Source: Atherinomorus stipes (Eukaryota > Chordata > Actinopteri > Atheriniformes > Atherinidae). From it: 64,000 nucleotides of DNA. The stretch lies in contig JALJCO010010310.1 of NCBI GenBank assembly GCA_023101725.1, positions 208,501 through 272,500 on the forward strand, in the 5' to 3' direction. The position numbers and the translations under genes were made by a program. Below, in pieces: positions 1-12,165 of the stretch (the first letter of the stretch is position 1; every line of letters starts with the position of its first letter). Below the pieces are notes generated by a model. That model was not told where the DNA came from, did no database searches, and worked only from the letters and a program-made list of their open reading frames with translations.

Positions 1-83
1 CACGTTCGTGCTTTAAAGGCCTCCTTCCACTGAAAACCCGTTTAACTTGCTCCTTCTGAAATACGGAGGGTTTCCCCTTGTTT

Positions 84-480
84 ACTTACACATGCTGACT
101 TGCTAGCGTTGCGTTCCCTCCTGTCGGCTGTGCTTCCTCATCAGAGAAACGATACGAAGAGAAGAGCGAATCGGGAACAGCCTCGCACTTCTACGTAACA
201 TTGCAAATAGCGTATCCCACGTGGGGTTTCTATCTGTCCATTGGAAGGCAGGTAACCCTCCACTACACACTATAAGTAAAGACAGCACGACTGTAGCTTC
301 GGAGTTGAGAAGCTAATTAGCTAACTGTTTGTTAGCATGGCGGAACAAACTTGTTTGTCGGCTCCATTTCCTGTCTGTAACAAAATAAGAGCGGAGGGCG
401 GAGCTTCCTTCATACACTGATGGGAGGCAGCCAATCAGACGGAAATTCATGAGAAGGACCCGGAAAAGCTGCCGTTGGAC
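84..480. promoter_or_regulatory. GC-rich promoter-like patch, possible noncoding first exon
   Basis: This patch is richer in CpG than the AT-rich sequence that follows. It contains a GGGCGG GC box near 396-401, an inverted CCAAT box (GCCAATCAG) near 430, and no dispersed repeat that I recognise. On the minus strand a consensus splice donor (GTAAGT, read at 89-84) ends a possible exon. On the plus strand an ATG near 337 in a good Kozak context (AGCATGGCGG) opens only 27 codons, starting MAEQTCLSAPFPVC. A 61-codon minus-strand frame starting at 288 stops before the donor. Either strand could carry a first exon, or this could be a decayed repeat; nothing here identifies a gene. Seen: the motifs. 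Inferred: promoter function. Confidence 0.25.
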
Positions 481-2996
<2,516 letters not shown>

Positions 2997-3776
2997 TTAA
3001 GTGCTGAAGACACGACCTTAACTTCCAGTAACTTTGCTGTGCAACACCACACCAAGACAAAATCAGTAGTTCTGTGCAGTTAGAAGTTAATCAGATGTGT
3101 ATTTAGTCGGAGTTTTAAATAGTTGGTGTTTCTAAAGATGAGGATGGAGGGAAGGATGCAACTTTGGAAGCAGCTGGAGGATCTGATGACCGGAGACGTC
3201 CTCATATAACCGAGCAGCAGCTGTCTGTCCGTACAGCAGCTGCACGACCGATCTGATGGAGCAACGATGGTTGAAACAGAATATTCCAGAGGACATGACT
3301 ACAGTTCATGTGTTAGAGTCTCAACAGCTCCAGTAAACAGAAGCTGCAGACAGGACAGACGTGCAGAGGCTCCGACTGATACCCGGTAAGTCCCACCTGC
3401 TGCTTTATCCTCTTCAGAATAAAATCTGGATCTGTAGGAAACTTAAACTAACGCTGCACTAACGAGCTTTTAAACATTAACTGATAAAACAACAGAAGGC
3501 TGAGTCGTTACTGTTCGTCTGCAAAACTGGAAAAGGAGCTTAAAACCTGCTATGAAGCTGTTGACTTCAATGTTAAAGGAGCTGAGAACTTTCTCTGGCA
3601 GACGTCACGTCCGGTTTTTGCTCACAGCGCCGCCGTCTGGTCAGATGCTGAAATTCACCGATGTTTTCTAATAACTCATCTATGCAGCTGTGCTTGCTTC
3701 TGTTACATCATCATGAAGAACGTTCTGGTCGATAAAACATGGAGGAAATGTAAAAAACGTGTCATCAGCACTTTAA
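2997..3776 (+). mobile_element. family C TTAA-flanked non-autonomous element
   Basis: The left end reads TTAAGTGCTGAAGACACG at 2997, and the right end is its inverse (CGTGTCATCAGCACTTTAA, ending 3776). The sequence just inside the left end recurs at 43573-43690, and the inside of the right end recurs inverted at 40347-40618, which makes this a dispersed family. No coding capacity is visible. Its terminal TTAA is shared with the next element. The TTAA boundary resembles piggyBac-type targeting, but the superfamily is inference. Confidence 0.7.
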
Positions 3777-4110
3777 AGGATAAGTTTCTTTTTTTTTCAT
3801 CCTGGACCTTATTTCCAGGAGTTCATACGTGCATTTACTCACCAGCAAAGTTTCTGCATCACTTTGAGTCCTTGGGAAGATGTAACGTTGAGTCGCCCTT
3901 CGGTGAACGTCCAGTATCATGGCGGAGACGGGGCAGCGTCTATGTAAGACATTATCTGCAGCTAAACTCATTGATTTCATCAATACTTTAAGTAGAATAA
4001 ATGAACGAATGAGTACTATTGTCCTGTGAGTTCAGAGTTTTGCAAATTATGTTTTTGTTGTTGTCTGGGTAGCAAGCTGCTCTTCTTAGCTGTACTATGG
4101 AAGCGCACAT
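3773..4110 (+). mobile_element. family B TTAA hairpin element, left arm only
   Basis: It begins TTAAAGGATAAGTTTC and matches the left arms at 18347 and 49323 (CCTGGACCTTATTTC, then GGAGTT, GCATTTACTCACC, GACGGGGCAGC and GTACTATTGTCCTGTGAG). The right arm is missing, so the copy is truncated, somewhere near 4100. The exact break was not resolved. Confidence 0.65.
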
Positions 4111-4199
4111 CATGAACGCAAGATTTTATCGTTCTGTTACAAATTCTCACGGTATTTCGTGAAATCTCATGAGATTTCATAACAAAACGATGATATCTT

Positions 4200-5006
4200 G
4201 GGAGTTTTCATTAGTAAAATAGATCAATACCGCGTTTTCAAATATATATATGGTATCGGCTAGGACTGCCCGATTATGGAAAAAATCATTATCATGATTA
4301 TTTTGGCCAATATTGAAATCACGATTATTCAAACGATTATTTTCTAGTTAAACGACACATTTATTTAGCATTTCTTTCTAAGGTTTCTAGCACTGAAAAT
4401 AATAGGCTACAAATATGTACCTTACAGCTGTATCAAAATATACCCAAAATAAACCATATATAGCTGTTCTGCAACGTTTCTCTATTTAAAATAAAAAAAA
4501 ACACTTAGTCATATAAAAAATATCCCAAAATGAGCTTTGGTGCGATGCTAGGACAGTCCAAATCTAGCATTTTTGTTAATGTCACCACACAAAATGCCTG
4601 GGATAACCTCAGAATAACTTTCAGAAAATGTGCCAAGAAAAATGGCAAAAATAATAATAATAAGAAATAAATAAAAAAAACAATAATTGTTTCAACAACT
4701 CGATTATATGAGTTTGGAGATTTTTTGACACAAAAATTGAAATCACGATTAAATTTCGATTAATTGCACAGCCCTAGTATCGGCATATGAAAATATCGCG
4801 ATATTTCAGTGTATTGATATTTTTTCCCTTCCTTATTAAATAATCAGGTGACCCCTTTGTAGTCATTCGGGGTGCAGCTGGGTCATTAAAAATAAAGGAA
4901 AAACATTTGCACAACTAATACCGCGATATAACAATATGTGTAAATATCATTTCTCTCTCATGTACATATCATATCGCAATATCATATCAGTATATCTCAC
5001 AGCCCT
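4200..5006 (+). mobile_element. older hAT-like element, right end visible
   Basis: The sequence on either side of the 4261-4776 insertion is one continuous AT-rich element with CGCGATAT motifs. Its right end reads ATATCTCACAGCCCTA at 5006, the CAGCCCTA terminus common to fish hAT-type elements. I could not find the matching TAGGGCTG left end, so the left boundary is approximate. It served as the target for the younger insertion. Confidence 0.45.
4261..4776 (+). mobile_element. non-autonomous hAT-type element (516 bp) with perfect 8-bp TSD
   Basis: The termini are TAGGACTGCCCGATTATGG on the left and TTAATTGCACAGCCCTA on the right. They are flanked by an identical 8-bp duplication, GTATCGGC, at 4253-4260 and 4777-4784. 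Eight-bp TSDs are the hallmark of hAT transposons. Internal motifs ATTGAAATCACGATTA occur near both ends. A second member of the family lies at 37141-37536. No transposase is encoded. Confidence 0.85.
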
Positions 5007-6400
5007 AATGAGAACTGTTGTGCAAGTCAGCATAGAGGCCCACTAAATTTACATTTTTACATCTACGTGCAGCTGAGAGAAGAAATATTAGACGGCCACA
5101 GATGTAAGAAACATATATGCTGCGTTCATTTAATTCTTTAGTAACTGGTTGTGCACAAAGCCGCCCTCTTTAGCACAAAAAAGCTCTTTGAAGAAAAAAA
5201 CAGTAGAAAACGCAGATTTCCTCGTCATTAATTTGCTTCATCCTACAGGAGAGGAAGCGCTCCGGCCTCCAGCTGCTGGTGCACGGCACATGGAAATGGC
5301 TGCCGTCATCTTCTCGTTGCCTTTATTCGTTTTGGCAGCGGGGAATTCCATCTTTTTCCTCCGCTGGCTTTTTGACTTTCACTTAATCTGTGAATTCATG
5401 CTGTTTCCATCATTTTCAGCTGCGCGTCTCAGCACGCATCAGAATAAAACAAATGAAAAGGGTGTTGCGATGTGACAATTTTCCCCATGAAGTCATGCGG
5501 TGATCTCCAGGTCTGCAGGAGAATAACAGTGTCAGCGGAGCGGTCACCGCCATCAGCCATTCATCTCCCCGCACGCTCCTTCATAAAGCCACGCTGTAGT
5601 TTTAGTTCAGCACGAGAGATTGCAAAAGGAGGAGGTGCAGATATGTTTGTGTGAGCTGATGGGGCAGCTGGTCGGACATCAGGTCGCTGAAATGCTTGAG
5701 GGGCATCCTGCTCCAACTGGGCACCTCTCATTTAACCGCTCCATTAGACGCACTTAAACACATATACATGCGCTGATGATGCCCCTCAGTGCGGCGTTGC
5801 ACACGGACAGTCTGCTAAATTGCAGGGGGCAGATTAACATGTTAAATTCACTTGTTGAAGAGGCACTGGGGCAGCGCCGTGCACACTGCAGCCATTTTAA
5901 CCAAGGGCATTACACCAAATGCTTCTTAATGCCTGCTGCCTGGTGGAACGCCTCATTTCATCATGCCGCTATCATCTGTGGGCAGTTCTGCGTCTCCTGA
6001 GGGCCTCATTTAGTCGCCTGCCTTTGTTTTAGCCAGCCGACTTTGTTAGCATTGCCACCCTTCTGCTCGCTGCCCCCCCTTCTGTTTCTCTCTCAGGCAG
6101 AGTACTCATTTTAAGTGTAGTTGTTGAGAGCAGTGGTGCCTTTTGATGACAACTCGCAGGAAAAAAGCTGGGAACTGCTTTCATATGGAGAAAGATTTTT
6201 TTTTTTCCATCACAGTAACAGACAGTTATTTTGCAAATTCAATACCAACTCCATTACAAATGATTTCTGCTTCCATTTTTTCCTGAACCTCTCGTTCTCA
6301 TACACTTCACTGCTCAGACGTTGGAGGCATGTCCACGAAAAAAAAACCCAGAAAGGGTTTCTTTTATGATGGAGTATAAGGCCACATTAATAAAAATGTC
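5007..6400. other. unassigned unique-looking sequence
   Basis: No repeat or coding exon could be supported. Part of it (about 5800-5990) is GC-balanced with repeated GCCTGCTGCC and GGGCAT motifs and could be a conserved noncoding element, but nothing in one sequence can show that. Confidence 0.3.
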
Positions 6401-6404
6401 TTTT

Positions 6405-6610
6405 TACAGACTTAGATAATAAAGTTGTAATATTATAAGAAAAAAGGCTTTATATTACAAGAAGGTCGTCAATTTTATGAAAATTAAGTAATTTTATGAG
6501 AATAAAGTTGCAATTGATCCTTCACCAACCTCGGCCTGCAACCGCCACTGACCAGTCATGTTAGCAACAGTAGCTAAGAGAGGAGCCTCTGGCAAACTGT
6601 CACTTCCCCA
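6405..6610. repeat. degenerate ATAAAGTTGTAATATTATAA repeat plus dispersed-repeat end
   Basis: At 6417-6520 there are loose repeats of AATAAAGTTGTAATATTA and TTTTATGAGAATAAAGTTG, a motif type frequent in fish genomes. It is followed at about 6535-6605 by CCGCCACTGACCA, TTAGCAAC and CTCTGGCAAACTG. The same block order recurs at 21528-21598 (CCGCCACTGACCA, TTAGCAAC, TTTCTGGCAAACTG), so this is the end of a dispersed repeat of unknown class. Confidence 0.5.
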
Positions 6611-6622
6611 ATGCAGTGCAGA

Positions 6623-7439
6623 GACCGATCCGATCCGGTATCCGTTATCCCGACCAGATCCTGTATCTGTTATTCCGATCAGACCCGGTATCCCGATCAG
6701 ATCCGGTATCCCGATCAGATCCTGTATCCCGATCAGATCCTGTATCTGTTATTCCGATCAGACCCGGTATCCAGACCAGATCCAGTGTCCTGATCAGATC
6801 CAGTATCCCGATCAGATCGCCTGTATCCCGATCAGACCCGGTATCTTTTTCAGACCAGATCCAGTGTCCCGATCAGATCCAGTATCCCGATCAGATCCTG
6901 TATCCCGATCAGATCCAGTATCCCGATCAGATCCTGTATCCCGATCAGATCCTGTATCTGTTATTCCGATCAGACCCGGTGTCCTGATCAGATCCTGTAT
7001 CTGTTATTCCGATCAGATCCTGTATCCCGATCAGATCCTGTATCTGTTATTCCGATCAGATCCGGTGTCCTGATCAGATCCAGTATCCCGATCAGATCCT
7101 GTATCCCGATCAGACCCGGTATCCAGACCAGATCCAGTGTCCCGATCAGATCCAGTATCCCGATCAGATCCAGTATCCCGATCAGATCCTGTATCCCGAT
7201 CAGATCCGGTATCCCGATCAGGTCCTATATCCCGATCAGATCCAGTATCCCGATCAGATCCGGTATCTGTTATTCCGATCAGACCCAGTATCCCGATCAC
7301 ATCCGGTATCCAGACCAGATCCAGTATCCCGATCAGATCCAGTATCCCGATCAGATCCTGTATCCCGATCAGATCCAGTATCCGCTATATCGATCAGATT
7401 CGGTATCCCGATCAGATCCGGTATCTGTTATTCCGATCA
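6623..7439 (+). repeat. 18-bp minisatellite (ATCCCGATCAGATCCNGT)
   Basis: About 45 tandem units of 18 bp, with periodic longer units carrying an extra CTGTTATTC-type segment. Because 18 is divisible by three, the array stays open in several frames and spells hexapeptides such as DPVSRS. These frames are not genes: there is no start context, no non-repeat domain and no codon bias. Unit variation is mostly at one position (CCTGT, CCAGT, CCGGT). Confidence 0.95.
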
Positions 7440-7499
7440 CGTTTCTCAGCTATCCCGAAGATCCGGACCCCCTCAAAAAAGATGCCCTCCCCATGCTGA

Positions 7500-7862
7500 A
7501 AAGAGAAAATAATTTATATAGATATATTTTATTTATTTTCTTATATTTTAAATTATATTCTTATAATAAATTTATATCTAATATATACATATAAATTAAT
7601 CTACAATATCAACTTTTTTTTTTATTTTATAATAAATATAATCATAATTATATAGTAAACCTCCAAACAAAATTATTTTTTTGAAAATTATTTTATAATT
7701 TTTATTAAAATTATTATTATTATTATTATTATTATTAATATTATTTATTTCTTTATTCTATCCTTTTAATTCATAAATAAAATCAATTTATATCTATTAA
7801 TTATATTTAACACTTAACGAACACCATTATCCAATCTTTTTTTATATATATACCCGTTCTTC
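7500..7862. repeat. AT-rich low-complexity block with (TTA)n
   Basis: Nearly pure A/T, including a TTA run at about 7708-7740 and TATA-rich segments. It sits directly after the minisatellite and holds no gene. Confidence 0.8.
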
Positions 7863-8918
7863 CTGTTTTTTTTTTTTTTTGCTAGTCTTGGTAAAACTGG
7901 GCAGTCTTTTCCTCTGATGGTCCAGAAAGCCAGGAAAGCATCACACTCTTACATCCCACTGCGGTTTATCACATGCTGATGTACAGAGTTTCTTGTTTTT
8001 TTAATCCCACCTCCAGTGAAAGATTTTAATCTGTGGTCCCTTGGTGCTTATGATATGCTGGAGGATTAATGAACTTAGCAGTCAGTCCCATGACTGAAGG
8101 TTTCTGCCTTGAATCTAAGGATATGAGGCACAGTAAGAACATGGATAACAGAAACACTGATGGAGGCAGGAGCTCATTCACAACAGAGAAAAGAAAGCAA
8201 TCTCACCAGCTGCTGGGGAAGAAACAACCTAACAAGGTTTATGTATCATTTATGTTAGAAATGTTTATAATGTACGAGCAGTTAAGCTCGGTTTTACTCA
8301 ATAAAAGACCAAACTAATTTCTTTTCTGCTTTTCACGCCGCATTTAAAACAATCTAATTATGAAATTATGATGAAAAGAAATGAGGTTTTATACGTTTTC
8401 CATCATCCGGTCAGCTGTTGCCTCGCTCCTGCAATATTTTTGTGCAACTTTTTCTTGGTTTTATCTTGTAATTTTCTAGGACTTGTTTTTTCCAGGTTGT
8501 TCATGATTAAACTTTCAGAATTTTGCTGTAATAAGTGAAGGTTTCCCTCTTCCGGTGTCATATTGAAGGGAAGAGTCCTTTAATTTCCCCCCTTTAACAA
8601 ACAAGTGCTGCAAACTTGGTGAGAAAGGGTCAGAAAAAGAGGCCGCAGCTGTTGGAAAATGGTGTCATCCTTTATCAGGACATCGTGCAGCACACTCAGC
8701 ACTCTCAGCGAGGCAGGTTTTATACTTGACCACCCCCCCACACCAGCTTCATCATCATGAGACATATTCGTTTTTGCTGAAAAACAAGCTGCACTGAAGA
8801 GGAAACCAAAAATAAAGACAGTTAATGCTGAAGGACTTTCTGACTCTGTTTGGTTTGATGGGAGACAAAAGCAACAGCAATGGATGTTCGTAAGGGAGGA
8901 GGATGGAGGTGGTCTCAC
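7863..8918. other. unassigned spacer
   Basis: No coding exon, RNA gene or recognised repeat family was found between the AT-rich block and the first family A hairpin. Confidence 0.35.
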
Positions 8919-10151
8919 TTAAAGGAACATTCCACCCACAAAATAATGTAAATTTATTTTCCACTTCCCCTCATGGTGAGCAAGACTCTGCAGCACTTTT
9001 TTAATATCTCAAATGCAGCCGGCGATCAGGAAGGCTTCTTGTTTCCCCCCAACTTTCATATAATGGAGTTCGCCGGGGTCCGAGCCAAAAAGGTCCATAA
9101 AAGTCCGGAAAAACTTGTCAATATTCCTCCATACTGCTCGTCCAATGTAATCCAAGTGTCCTGAGTGGGTAGCGTCCAGAATTTACTGGAAACCGCATCA
9201 TTTAGTAGATTTTTTGAGCTTAAACAGTACATGTAGCTCGCCCACAAAGGGTGTCCCTGCGAGTTCATGACACGACAGAAGCCGCGGCAGACGAGATCGC
9301 GCGTTCTTTATTTATTTCTTTGTTTTAAATCAACATCAACCCCTCGTGTGTTTGTCTGCAGCCCGTTCGCACTTAGCACAACGTAAACAGTGAATTTCTT
9401 CTTCTACGCTTGCATTAGAGTAGGCGCTGAACGCTGCGGCTTCTGTAATGCAAGGTTATTTTAGTTAACTAAAACTAACGAAAAAATGAAAACTAAAATT
9501 GACACATTTTCGTTAACTGAAATAAAAATAAAAATGACAGTTTTTCGAAAAAAGATAACTAACTGAAACTGTATTGTGTCTTTAAAACAACTAAAATTAT
9601 TGCAGAAACATCCTCAGTTTTAGTCTTAGTAAATTTGTTTCATACATCAGCTTTTTGGGTTGATATGAAATCTATTTCTCTTTAATCTGTTTACTTTGCT
9701 TTTATTTCGAGTGACTTTCTGATGATTTTGAATGTCACACCAGATGAATACCCATAATTTATGAAAAACCTCCCCCAAAACTAAAACTAAGACTGAAACT
9801 AACGAAAAATCCCAAATTATTATAACCTTGCCGTAGTGTCATGAACTCGCACAGATAGAAAGTGTGATTTTCTACTGTTTAGTCTCTAAAAATCTACTAA
9901 ATGACGTCGTTTCCGGTAAATTCTTGACGCCACATTGGACGAGCAGTATGGAGGAATATTGACAAGTTTTTGTGGACTTTTATGGACCTTTTTTGGCTCG
10001 GACCCCGGTGAACTCCATTAAATGAAAGTTGGGGGAAAACGAAAACCTGTCCGATCTCCGGCTGCATTTGAGATATTAAAAAGTGCTCCAGAGTCATGAG
10101 GATGAGGAGAAGATGAAGGACCATCATTCTGTGGGTGTACTATCCCTTTAA
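8919..10151 (+). mobile_element. family A TTAA long-hairpin element, interrupted
   Basis: The left end is TTAAAGGAACATTCCACCC at 8919 and the right end is the inverse, GGGTGTACTATCCCTTTAA, ending 10151. The two arms are reverse complements over roughly 290 bp (landmarks GAGCAGTATGGAGGAATATT and GGTCCATAAAAGTCC). Without the nested insertion at 9451-9830 the element is about 850 bp, matching the copy at 14945-15808. It encodes nothing. The arms would fold into a long hairpin when transcribed. Confidence 0.85.
9451..9830 (+). mobile_element. nested non-autonomous element (TTAACTAAAACTAACGAAAA type)
   Basis: It starts CAAGGTTATTTTAGTTAACT and ends TTATTATAACCTTG, an inverted terminal pair, with repeated AACTAAAACTAACGAAA motifs near both ends. 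Flanks CTGTAATG (9443-9450) and CCGTAGTG (9831-9838) match 6 of 8. The uninterrupted family A sequence reads CYGTAGT at this site, so an 8-bp hAT-like target duplication is likely. It inserted after the host hairpin. Confidence 0.7.
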
Positions 10152-11383
10152 CTAACTTCATCCACCGCTTTGAAGCTGTTATTCAGTGTCCAGAAACAGT
10201 TATTACAGCTGCTAATCTAAAAATCCACATTTGGTCCTATTTTGGTGAGAAAATCTGAATTTTGGCATTTGGATGATTTTTCCACAGCTGTTAACATAAT
10301 CCACCAAAATCCCCTTTATTCTCCTTATTGATGAAGATTCGGACAGTTTCCATCCTCACATGAAGGACTGACACAGGATGACCCGTTAGATGCATCACAC
10401 GATTCACCACTCGGTCATTGAGGGTCACGGACAGAAAGCATCTTATTTTGAGGCTCTTTGTTCAAAAAGTTTGAAATCCGCTGCTTCAGAAAAACCCACA
10501 AAGTACACAAAGCTACCGTGATGCACACGCACACGTGTGAACATGTACACTCTCGGCCTCAGAGTTACACTTCTGTTAGACATTATCCAATTAGACTTTG
10601 AACATTTGTTGGTTTCAAGCAAACTGGATATTTTTTTTCCACTCGGTTATTCTGAGTATGTAATAAATGTGCAATGCAGCTGGATAAGAAACACACCGGG
10701 GCATTTTATCAGTGATAATTTATAGATCAAATCCCACTCTGAACTATAAACGAGTCCTTCTGGCAAACACATCTGAAGAATAAACACTTCAACTCCTCCA
10801 GAGGGAGGTGTGACTGTTCTCACATCCAGCTGCAACAAACTTCTGTTTTCAAGATAAATGCTTACAGGATAAAGGCGGATATTCTGCCATTCGAGCAGTG
10901 GGTTTAGTTCAATAAATATACTGTAGCTCGTGTTCAAGAAGTTGGTGTTCAAGGGTTACAGTAAAGTATTAAGAAAATCCCCCCACCGGATATTTAACCC
11001 TTTTACTGCTTCAGTAAATCTGTCATGCTCAGCATAATTTGGCTTTTGTGACCAAAAAAATGTAAAAGAAAAGAAAACTCTTACACGTCAAATTTAAAAC
11101 TGATTTCTATAAATTAATAACATTCGTCGTTAAAATGTTATATATTATATATGTTATAGGTTAAAAATCCCTTTGAAACGGCTCAGCAGGCCAGTCTGAG
11201 ACATTGTGAGACCGAGGTCCAACCCCAGTTCCTCTTTTCATCCCTCCCCCTTCCCCGTGGCCCAGGCACTGAAACCCCGTTTCAGGTGTCAGGGATCGAA
11301 TCATTCCCCTAAGAAATGGGACAACACTTCAACATCCTCATGCGTCACCAATATTCGTCCGTATAAACCGACACCACAGCTGT
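10152..11383. other. unassigned spacer
   Basis: Mixed-composition sequence without a recognised element. The segment 11200-11380 contains a CCCCTAAGAAATGGGAC motif; a related ACTTAGAAATGGGAC occurs at 46562-46576, suggesting a poorly resolved dispersed repeat. Confidence 0.3.
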
Positions 11384-12165
11384 TTCCCGTATTTTGACAC
11401 TTCCTCTTCCGGGCCATGTTAACAACAGCCGTTCCTGCTCTGTTATACTGTTTAAATCGGATAAACTCCAAACATATTTAAGTTTTCATTCTAGACTAAA
11501 GTGATACTAAGGAAGAAGTGGATCAAAGCGATCGATTTGCCGCGGTGAAGGACCGAACTTTATAATAAAACACACGTTTGTTTGTCGCCGGTGGGGCACA
11601 ACACCGGCACTTCACAGCATGCTAGCATTAGCCAGCTAGTGTTTATTTACGTGCTTAACATTGTGCGTCTTAAAACACACAAACATCTGAAAATCGGGTC
11701 TGTACCCCCCCGTTTCCAGTGGAACAACTGGGGACTGCCAAGAAAGGAGACGCTTTCAGATGATTGTGTGTTTTCAGCCGCACAAAGTTAGGCACGTTAT
11801 CGAGCTGGCTAATGCTAGCATGCTAACACGACTGCGCAGTCTGCCGGCTACAAACAAACGTGTATCGTTTTATTATAAAGTTCGGTCCTTCACCGCGGCG
11901 AATCGGTTGTTGTCCGCCACCGGCTACAAACAAACATGCTACGTTGTTTTATTATAAAGTTCGGCCCTTCACTCTGGAGAATCGCTTTGATCCACTTCCT
12001 CCTTAGTATCACTTCAGTCTGGAATCCGTGAAAATTTCAGTAGGGCTGGCGTTTATTCACATTATCTACGAAGTAAAGCAGGGACATTGAACTGGACCGG
12101 AAGTGGGCCGTCTAACTGTTTAAAACCGGAAGTTCGGAACACGGAAGCGTGATAATCCCCTATTG
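11384..12165 (+). mobile_element. THAP fold-back element, fragment lacking the left terminus
   Basis: From TTCCCGTATTTTGACAC (11384) onward it parallels the reverse complement of the right half of the element at 35833-36985. The right terminus GATAATCCCCTATTG at 12165 is the same terminus as in that copy. It retains the segment coding GSVPPRFQWNNWG and the CGGTCCTTCACCGCGGCGAATCGG landmark in part, but not the Cys2 end of the THAP domain. The left TIR is absent, so it is truncated or replaced. Confidence 0.7.

Noticed and set aside
6558..7499. RSDPVS repeat proteins on both strands
   Set aside because: Same reason: 18-bp minisatellite, open in several frames at once, with no codon bias.
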